Assembly: GCA_020846995.1 (NCBI GenBank)
Contig: JADLCV010000168.1
Location: 1 to 58,494 of the forward strand
Reading direction: 5' to 3'
Length of the DNA: 58,494 bases
Source: Paracoccaceae bacterium
GTDB taxonomy: Bacteria > Pseudomonadota > Alphaproteobacteria > Rhodobacterales > Rhodobacteraceae
Under the pieces are notes generated by a model that worked only from the letters and a program-made list of their open reading frames with translations, was not told the origin of the DNA and made no database searches. Made by a program: the position numbers and the translations under genes. This document shows, in pieces, positions 52,611 through 58,494 of the stretch. Positions within the stretch are counted from its first letter, which is position 1. Every line of letters starts with the position of its first letter.

Positions 52611-53135
52611 TCAGGCGCCTCCCCGGACCCGGCGGGCCTCGCGAAGGGGCGCCATGGCCTCGCGCGCGAGCGCGTCGGCGCGCTCGTTCTCGGGGTGGCC
52701 GGCGTGGCCCCGGACCCATTCCCAGGCGACGCGGTGGCGGGCCCGGGCGGCGTCGAGGCGGCGCCAGAGGTCATCGTTCTTCACCGCCCGGCGGTCGGCG
52801 GTCTTCCAGCCGTTCCGCTTCCAGCCGTGGATCCACTGGGTGATCCCGGCCCGCAGATAGGCGCTGTCGGTGACGACGGTGATCGCCGCCGGCCGTTCGA
52901 GTGCCTCGAGGGCGGCGATCGCGGCCATCAGTTCCATGCGGTTGTTGGTCGTCAGCGCCTCGCAGCCCTGGAGTTCGCGCGACCGCAGCACGCGGGCGCC
53001 GTCGCGGGCGACGAGGACGACGCCCCAGCCGCCGGGGCCGGGGTTGCCCGAGCAGGCGCCGTCGGTGAAGGCGAAGAGCGCGGCCGGGGCCGGGGCCGCG
53101 CCCGGGAAAGCGGGGGCGGGCGGGACCGCGCTCAT
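52611..53135 (-). CDS. rnhA: Ribonuclease HI
   Basis: RNase HI removes RNA from RNA-DNA hybrids. The 174 aa carry all catalytic acids: Asp in [16 protein letters not shown], Glu in [10 protein letters not shown], Asp in [12 protein letters not shown] and Asp in NERADALA. The basic helix is present ([15 protein letters not shown]). It begins four bases inside the ispH stop (ATGA), the usual ispH-rnhA arrangement of Rhodobacteraceae. A short Ala/Pro-rich N-terminal extension of ~20 residues precedes the core. Confidence 0.95.
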   Translation of the reverse strand: MSAVPPAPAFPGAAPAPAALFAFTDGACSGNPGPGGWGVVLVARDGARVLRSRELQGCEALTTNNRMELMAAIAALEALERPAAITVVTDSAYLRAGITQWIHGWKRNGWKTADRRAVKNDDLWRRLDAARARHRVAWEWVRGHAGHPENERADALAREAMAPLREARRVRGGA

Positions 53136-54085
53136 GCCGGCTCGCGCAGGATGCGGGGCAGGCGGAACTCGACCCCCTCGGTCGCGGTCGCGACCGTCTC
53201 GCGGCGCAGCGCGTAGCGCGCGGCGAAGGCCGCCACCACCTCCTCGACGAGGACCTCGGGGGCCGAGGCCCCGGCCGTCAGCCCGACCGCGCGGACGCCC
53301 GCGAGCGCCCCCCAGTCGATCGCCGCCGCCCGCCCGACGAGCCAGGCGCGGGCGCAGCCGGCGGCGCGTGCGACCTCGACCAGCCGGAGCGAGTTCGACG
53401 AGTTGGGCGAGCCCACGACGAGAAACGCCTCGACGCCGGGCGCGATCGCCTTCACCGCCGCCTGGCGGTTGGTGGTGGCATAGCAGATGTCCTCGCGGCG
53501 GGGCCCAACGATCGCGGGGAAACGGGCGCGGAGCGCCGCGACGACCGCCGCCGTGTCGCCGACCGACAGCGTCGTCTGGGTGACGAAGGCCAGCCGGCCG
53601 GGGTCGCGCACGGCGAGGCGGGCGACGTCGGCCGCGGTCTCGACAAGGAGGACCTCGCCCGCCGGAAGCTGGCCCGTGGTGCCGACCGTCTCGGGGTGGC
53701 CGGCATGGCCGACCATGACGATCTGGCGCCCGCCCCCGGCGTGGCGGGCGGCCTCCATGTGGACCTTGGTGACGAGCGGGCAGGTCGCATCGAGGGCGAT
53801 CATGCCCCGCCGCGCCGCCTCGGCGGGGACGGCCTTCGGCACGCCATGGGCCGAGAAGATCACCGGCCGGTCGTCGGGGCAGTCGGCGAGGTCCTCGACG
53901 AAGACCGCGCCGCGGGCCCGCAGCCCCTCGACGACATGGGCGTTGTGGACGATCTCGTGGCGGACGTAGACCGGCGGCCCCCAGCGCTCGAGCGCCATCT
54001 CGACGATCCGGATCGCCCGGTCGACGCCGGCGCAGAAGCCGCGCGGGGCGGCGACGAGTAGCGTGAGCGGCGGCTTGCCGGTCAT
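53132..54085 (-). CDS. ispH: 4-hydroxy-3-methylbut-2-enyl diphosphate reductase IspH
   Basis: IspH carries out the last step of the MEP isoprenoid pathway, giving IPP and DMAPP. The 317 aa have the three Fe-S cysteines in [24 protein letters not shown] and [10 protein letters not shown]. Substrate-binding His lie in VRHEIVHN and GHAGHPET, and the Ser-Asn motif in [10 protein letters not shown]. The ATG at 54085 is the family start. It is coupled to rnhA by a four-base overlap and follows the NYN-domain gene. Confidence 0.95.
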   Translation of the reverse strand: MTGKPPLTLLVAAPRGFCAGVDRAIRIVEMALERWGPPVYVRHEIVHNAHVVEGLRARGAVFVEDLADCPDDRPVIFSAHGVPKAVPAEAARRGMIALDATCPLVTKVHMEAARHAGGGRQIVMVGHAGHPETVGTTGQLPAGEVLLVETAADVARLAVRDPGRLAFVTQTTLSVGDTAAVVAALRARFPAIVGPRREDICYATTNRQAAVKAIAPGVEAFLVVGSPNSSNSLRLVEVARAAGCARAWLVGRAAAIDWGALAGVRAVGLTAGASAPEVLVEEVVAAFAARYALRRETVATATEGVEFRLPRILREPA

Positions 54086-54197
54086 GGGCGCGGCTCCGGT
54101 CGGGGCGGGCACAGGGAACCCTAGGGCAGATCGCCCGGGGATGGAACCGTCGCCCGGGGCCCGCCCCGTCGGCCGGCCGGGAAAGGGCAGGGGGCGG

Positions 54198-54812
54198 CTA
54201 CTCGGGCTGGGGGTCGGCGGGCGCGACGGCGGCATGGTCGCGCTCGGCCCGGAACTCGCGGCCCTCGCGGGGCTCGCGGGGCTCGCGGGGAGGCCGGCCG
54301 ATGACCTCGCGCAGCTCGTCGAGCTCGATGAAGTTGTCGGCCTGGCGGCGCAGCTCGTCGGCGATCAGCGGCGGCGCCGCGCGGATGGTCGAGACCACCG
54401 ACACCCGCACCCCCTGGCGCTGGAGGCTCGCGACGAGCGGCCGGAAGTCGCCGTCGCCCGAGAAGAGCACGATGTGGTCGAGCCGCGGGGCGAGTTCCAT
54501 GGCATCGACCGCCAGCTCGATGTCCATGTTGCCCTTGACCTTTCGCCGGCCGAGCGAGTCCACGTGTTCGCGGGCGGGCTTGGTGACGAGCGTGTAGCCG
54601 TTGTAGTTCAGCCAGTCGATCAGGGGCCGGATCGGCGAATACTCCTCGCTCTCGACGAGGGCCGTGTAGTAGAACGCCCGCACGAGCTTGCCGCGGCGCA
54701 TGAACTCCTGCCGCAGGAGCTTGTAGTCGATGTCGAAGCCCAGCGCCCGTGCCGCGGCATATAGGCTCGAGCCGTCGATGAAGAGCGCCAGCCGCTCGTC
54801 CCTGTAGAACAT
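54198..54812 (-). CDS. NYN-domain (LabA/DUF88) protein
   Basis: NYN domains are PIN-like folds expected to bind or cut RNA. The 204 aa have [18 protein letters not shown] with the first catalytic Asp, [15 protein letters not shown] with the second, and [20 protein letters not shown] with the acidic SGDGDF pair. The C-terminal ~35 residues are charged Arg/Glu/Pro repeats (REPREPREG). All expected acidic residues are kept. It diverges from rpoZ-rsh across 246 bases without a gene. The biological role in this group is not established. Confidence 0.85.
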   Translation of the reverse strand: MFYRDERLALFIDGSSLYAAARALGFDIDYKLLRQEFMRRGKLVRAFYYTALVESEEYSPIRPLIDWLNYNGYTLVTKPAREHVDSLGRRKVKGNMDIELAVDAMELAPRLDHIVLFSGDGDFRPLVASLQRQGVRVSVVSTIRAAPPLIADELRRQADNFIELDELREVIGRPPREPREPREGREFRAERDHAAVAPADPQPE

Positions 54813-55058
54813 TCCCCGTCCTTTCGCAGGCGCGTGCCCGGCGGCCGCCCCGACCTCTCCGGGGCCGCGATCGCGGCCCCGGGGGCGCCACTGATAGCGT
54901 CTTGGCGGCAATCCGCAAGCCGGAGCGCGTCCGGAAGAGCCCCGCACCGGCCGGAAAGGCCGGGCCGAAGGCGGTGTCGCAGCCGCCACCCGGCCCCTTG
55001 CCAAGGCGGCGGAATGGTCCTAGAAGGCCCGTTCCCCGGCCGAGCGGATGGAGCAGCC

Positions 55059-55412
55059 ATGGCCCGCGTCACCGTCGAAGACTGCGTCGACAAGGTTCCC
55101 AACCGCTTCGAGCTTGTCCTGCTGTCGGCCCACCGGGCCCGCGAGATCACCTCGGGCGCCCCGATCACGATCGAGCGCGACAACGACAAGAACCCGGTCG
55201 TGGCCCTGCGCGAGATCGCCGAGGAGACCCAGGCCGCCGACAGCCTGCGCGAGCGCATGATCGCGAAGCTCCAGACCCAGATCGAGGTCGACGAGCCCGA
55301 GGAGGACCGGATGGCGCTCCTCATGGGGGCCGAGATCGACCGCCCGGCGGTCGACGACATGAGCGAGGAGCGCCTCCTGCGCGCGCTCATGGAGGCCCAG
55401 GGCCAGGGCTGA
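55059..55412 (+). CDS. rpoZ: RNA polymerase omega subunit
   Basis: Omega assists assembly of RNA polymerase and forms part of a ppGpp site in proteobacteria. The 117 aa begin [20 protein letters not shown] and contain [14 protein letters not shown] and [14 protein letters not shown]. The longer acidic C-terminal part (~75-117) is typical for alphaproteobacteria. It sits directly before the ppGpp enzyme gene, six bases apart, the usual rpoZ-rsh pair. Confidence 0.95.
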   Translation: MARVTVEDCVDKVPNRFELVLLSAHRAREITSGAPITIERDNDKNPVVALREIAEETQAADSLRERMIAKLQTQIEVDEPEEDRMALLMGAEIDRPAVDDMSEERLLRALMEAQGQG

Positions 55413-55418
55413 GGTGTC

Positions 55419-57578
55419 ATGGCGGGAGCGGCGGTTCCCTCGCGCGAGACCAGCCGCACGATCGAGGTCGAGGACCTCGTGGCGCTGGTGCGCAACTACA
55501 ACCCGCGCTCGGACGGGGATCTGATCCGCCGCGCCCACGAGTTCGGCCGACGCATGCACGAGGGCCAGCTGCGCCGCTCGGGCGAGCCCTACTTCACCCA
55601 CCCCGTGGCGGTAGCGGCGATCCTGACCGAGATGCGGCTCGACGATGCCTCGATCGTCACCGCCCTTCTCCACGACACCGTCGAGGACACCAAGGCGACG
55701 GTCGAGGACGTGGCGGCGGCCTTCGGCACCGAGATCGCCGAGCTTGTCAACGGCGTCACCAAGCTCACCAACCTCCAGCTCTCGTCCTCGGAGGCCAAGG
55801 AGGCCGAGAACGTCCGCAAGCTCCTCATCGCCATGTCGCGCGACCTTCGCGTGATCCTCGTCAAGCTGGCCGACCGGCTGCACAACATGCGCACGATCAA
55901 GTCGCTCGTGCCCGACAAGCAGGCCGCCAAGGCGCGCGAGACGATGGAGATCTACGCCCCGCTCGCGGGCCGGATGGGCATGCAGGGGATGCGCGAGGAA
56001 CTCGAGGACCTCGCCTTCCGCATCCTCAACCCCGAGGCCCGCGCCTCGATCATCCGCCGCTTCATCACCCTCCAGCGCGAGACCGGCGACGTCATCCCCA
56101 AGATCACCGCCGACATCCGCGCCGAACTCGAACGGGCGGGCATCGAGGCCGACGTCTACGGCCGGGCCAAGAAGCCCTATTCGATCTGGCGCAAGATGCA
56201 GGAGAAGGACCTTGCCTTCTCGCGCCTCTCCGACATCCACGGCTTCCGCATCATCTGCACCGAGGTGCCCGACTGCTACCGCATCCTCGGCGTCATCCAC
56301 CAGCGCTGGCGGGCGGTTCCGGGACGCTTCAAGGACCACATCAGCCAGCCCAAGACGAACGGCTACCGCTCGATCCACACCACCGTGTCGGGCCGCGACG
56401 GCAAGCGCGTCGAGGTCCAGATCCGCACCCGCCAGATGCACGAGGTGGCCGAGGACGGGGTCGCCGCGCACTGGTCCTACCGCGACGGGGTGCGGGCCCA
56501 GAACCCCTTCGCGGTCGATCCCGCGCGCTGGATCGCCAGCCTGACCGAGCGGCTCGACGGCGACGAGGGCTATGACGAGTTCCTCGAGCACGTCAAGCTC
56601 GAGATGTATTCCGACCAGGTCTTCTGCTTCACGCCCAAGGGCGACGTCATCCAGCTTCCGCGCGGGGCGACGCCGCTCGACTTCGCCTATGCCGTCCATA
56701 CCGATGTCGGCGATGCCTGCGTGTCGGCCAAGGTCGACGGGCTGCGGGTGCCGCTGTGGACGCGGCTGAAGAACGGCCAGTCGGTCGAGATCATCACCGC
56801 CGAGGGCCAGCGCCCGCAGCCGACCTGGATCGACGTCGTCGTCACCGGCCGCGCCAAGGCCTCGATCCGGCGCAGCCTGCGCGAGGAGGACCGCGACCGC
56901 TTCGTCAAGTTCGGCCGCGAGCTGGCCCGCGTCGCCTTCGAGAACGTCGGCCGCCGGGTCAGCGACAAGGCGCTGACGACCGCCGCCCGCAGCTTCGGGC
57001 TGTCGCACGGGACCGAACTGCTCGCCCGCCTCGGCTCGACCGAGATCAGCGCCCGGGCGGTCGTCGAGGCACTCTATCCCGAACTGGCGCAGCGGGCCGC
57101 CGACGAGGTCGACGCCCGCCGCCCCGTCGCCGGGCTGGCGCCCGGCCAGCCCTTCCACCGCGCCGATTGCTGCCAGCCGGTCCCCGGCGAGCGCATCGTC
57201 GGCATCCGCTACCCCGGCCGCGGCGTCATCGTCCACGCCATCGACTGCCTCGCCCTCGGCGAGCTCGAGGACCAGCCCGACCGCTGGATCGATCTGCGCT
57301 GGCACGCCGGGCGCCATACGGCGGTGCACGCGGTCAGCCTGCGGCTGACGATCTCGAACGCGGCCGGCGTCCTCGGGCGAATCTGCACGCTGATCGGCGA
57401 GCAGAAGGCCAACATCTCCGACCTTCAATTCATCGACAGGAAGCCCGACTTCTACCGCCTGATCGTTGACATCGACCTCCGCGACATCGAGCATCTGCAC
57501 CTCGTGATCACCGCGCTCGAGGCCGAGAGCGACGTCGCCGAGGTCGAGCGGATGCGGGATCTCGACCGCAAGCCCTGA
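55419..57578 (+). CDS. rsh: Bifunctional (p)ppGpp synthetase/hydrolase Rsh
   Basis: This enzyme sets (p)ppGpp levels in the stringent response. The 719 aa run in order: HD hydrolase (~25-200) with YFTHPVAVAAIL and the intact LLHDTVEDT; synthetase (~230-345) with SDIHGFRIICTEV and GYRSIHTTVSG; TGS (~395-455) with VFCFTPKGDVIQLPRGAT; a helical and zinc-finger-like region with HRADCCQPVPGERIVG; and a C-terminal ACT domain (~645-719). Both catalytic halves look complete. It is probably the only long Rsh, as in most alphaproteobacteria. Confidence 0.95.
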   Translation: MAGAAVPSRETSRTIEVEDLVALVRNYNPRSDGDLIRRAHEFGRRMHEGQLRRSGEPYFTHPVAVAAILTEMRLDDASIVTALLHDTVEDTKATVEDVAAAFGTEIAELVNGVTKLTNLQLSSSEAKEAENVRKLLIAMSRDLRVILVKLADRLHNMRTIKSLVPDKQAAKARETMEIYAPLAGRMGMQGMREELEDLAFRILNPEARASIIRRFITLQRETGDVIPKITADIRAELERAGIEADVYGRAKKPYSIWRKMQEKDLAFSRLSDIHGFRIICTEVPDCYRILGVIHQRWRAVPGRFKDHISQPKTNGYRSIHTTVSGRDGKRVEVQIRTRQMHEVAEDGVAAHWSYRDGVRAQNPFAVDPARWIASLTERLDGDEGYDEFLEHVKLEMYSDQVFCFTPKGDVIQLPRGATPLDFAYAVHTDVGDACVSAKVDGLRVPLWTRLKNGQSVEIITAEGQRPQPTWIDVVVTGRAKASIRRSLREEDRDRFVKFGRELARVAFENVGRRVSDKALTTAARSFGLSHGTELLARLGSTEISARAVVEALYPELAQRAADEVDARRPVAGLAPGQPFHRADCCQPVPGERIVGIRYPGRGVIVHAIDCLALGELEDQPDRWIDLRWHAGRHTAVHAVSLRLTISNAAGVLGRICTLIGEQKANISDLQFIDRKPDFYRLIVDIDLRDIEHLHLVITALEAESDVAEVERMRDLDRKP

Positions 57579-57601
57579 GGCGGGACAGGGGAGGATGGGG
57601 C

Positions 57602-58348
57602 GTGGTCTTCCGGCGGCGCGATCGGCTTCCCCTGTTCACCCGGCTCGCGAACTTCGTCTTTCCCAAGGGGGGATGGGTCAGGGCGGCAAGCTACGTCTGG
57701 CACCGGGTGCGGCGCCTGCCCGACCCCCCCCACCGCATCGCCCGCGGCGTCTTCGCCGGCATCCTCGTCTCGTTCACGCCCCTCTTCGGCTTCCACTTCA
57801 TCCTCGCCGCCCTGGTCGGCTACCTGATCCGCGCCAACATCCTCGCCGCGCTCCTTGCGACCTTCCTCGGCAACCCCCTGACCTTCCCCCTCATCGCCGG
57901 CTCGGCGCTCGCGACCGGCGACCTCATCCTCGGCCATGGCGGCAACTTCAGCATTCCCCAGATCATGGCCGCCTTCTCGGGGGCGAGCGGCGAGCTCTGG
58001 CACAACCTGATGTCGCCCTTCACGGGGGCCGTGCCCCGCTGGTCCTCGCTCGCGCGCTTCTACACTACCGTCTTCCTGCCCTACCTCGTCGGCGGCATCC
58101 TGCCCGGCACGCTCGCCGGGCTCGCCGGCTACTATGTGACGATCCCGCTCGTCGCCGCCTACCAGCTGCGCCGGCGCAAGCGGCTGCGTGAACGCTTCGT
58201 GGCCGGGGCGGGCCGGGCGCCCGGCCGCGCCGGCCCCGGCGGCGGCGCGGCGCCGGGGCCGGCCGCGGTCACGGTCGCGGCCGGGGCGGCGGCGCCGCCC
58301 CCGCCTCCCCGCGCCGCCGAGGGCCAGCCGCGACCGCCGGGCAGCTAG
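57602..58348 (+). CDS. DUF2062 membrane protein
   Basis: The 248-aa protein has the DUF2062 core (~45-185): RIARGVFAGILVSFTPLFGF, then ANILAALLATFLGNPLTFPL and two further TM helices (~155-180). The last ~50 residues are Gly/Ala/Pro low complexity. The start is GTG at 57602 after GGGGAGG. In related genomes this gene lies between rsh and pdxJ-acpS; here acpS follows directly and pdxJ is missing from the gap. The function is unknown. Confidence 0.8.
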   Translation: MVFRRRDRLPLFTRLANFVFPKGGWVRAASYVWHRVRRLPDPPHRIARGVFAGILVSFTPLFGFHFILAALVGYLIRANILAALLATFLGNPLTFPLIAGSALATGDLILGHGGNFSIPQIMAAFSGASGELWHNLMSPFTGAVPRWSSLARFYTTVFLPYLVGGILPGTLAGLAGYYVTIPLVAAYQLRRRKRLRERFVAGAGRAPGRAGPGGGAAPGPAAVTVAAGAAAPPPPPRAAEGQPRPPGS

Positions 58349-58458
58349 GCCCCCGGGCCGGGGTCGCGCCCGGGCGCCCGGACCGGCGGGGGCACCCCGG
58401 CCTTGCCCCGCCGCCCTCCCGGCCCCATAGTCGGCGGGCAAGGGGCGGCGGGGGCGCC

Positions 58459-58494
58459 ATGATCCTCGGCATCGGCACCGATCTCGCCAACATC
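58459..58494 (+). CDS. acpS: Holo-ACP synthase AcpS, 5' fragment cut by window end
   Basis: Only 12 codons are in the window. They read MILGIGTDLANI, the near-invariant start of AcpS with the metal-binding Asp. AcpS attaches 4'-phosphopantetheine to acyl carrier protein. A G-rich run precedes the ATG. The location downstream of rsh and DUF2062 agrees with the usual gene order. Confidence 0.85.
   Translation, partial: MILGIGTDLANI

Overview
The window is chromosomal DNA of very high G+C (about three quarters by eye), with C/G-ending codons nearly everywhere. Gene content and order point to an alphaproteobacterium of the Rhodobacterales/Rhodobacteraceae type. The supporting signs are a roseobacter-like flagellar block (motA, a MotE-like gene, fliL facing fliF-fliH-fliN-fliP), kps capsule genes next to ribE-ribB-ribH-nusB, a phaZ/phaC/phaP/phaR polyhydroxyalkanoate cluster, and ispH-rnhA beside rpoZ-rsh-DUF2062-acpS. 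The G+C is so high that most genes have long open antisense shadows; these were left out.

Layout. 1-448 holds no gene, only decayed tandem copies of the 3' end of the next gene. 449-6038 (minus) is a flagellar motor operon: fliL, a small membrane coiled-coil protein, a MotE-like chaperone, motA and a large TPR-like protein. 6166-9755 (plus) is fliF, a fliH-like gene, fliN and fliP. The two arms diverge from one AT-richer spacer with a CtrA-like box. 9894-14562 (minus) is kpsS-kpsD-kpsC for export and Kdo-linker synthesis of a group 2 type capsule. 14759-18018 (plus) is ribE, ribB (RibBX type), ribH, nusB and a small membrane protein. 18089-21182 (minus) is a hypothetical protein and a CpdB-type phosphodiesterase. 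21552-28634 (plus) is nudC, an SRPBCC protein, a sulfotransferase, then a gamma-glutamyl-polyamine (Puu-like) set: GATase, glutamine-synthetase-like ligase, FAD oxidase and class III aminotransferase. 28681-33227 is the PHA cluster, with a good promoter and repeated PhaR-like sites ahead of phaP.

33304-44043 is catabolic. It contains an SDR, an acyl-CoA dehydrogenase and an APH-like kinase on the minus strand, an LhgO-like oxidase on the plus strand, and a LacI-controlled minus-strand run: lacI, two permeases, a binding protein, an FAD enzyme and an SDR, with no transporter ATPase. 44227-45297 holds two small plus-strand genes. 45379-50657 (minus) is the most interesting unit: imelysin-like protein, 4-TM cytochrome b, pentaheme cytochrome c and FTR1 permease, translationally coupled, which looks like a cytochrome-linked iron-uptake system. 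50875-52583 has an orphan modA with a Mo-box-like palindrome and two small plus-strand genes. 52611-58494 is housekeeping: rnhA, ispH, a NYN-domain protein, rpoZ, the (p)ppGpp enzyme rsh, a DUF2062 membrane protein and the first 12 codons of acpS.

A cross-cutting feature is recurrent tandem duplication (18-100 bp units) of coding segments or gene ends at several loci: the TPR gene N-terminus and 3' end, the kpsC 3' end, the fliP N-terminus and the cpdB linker.
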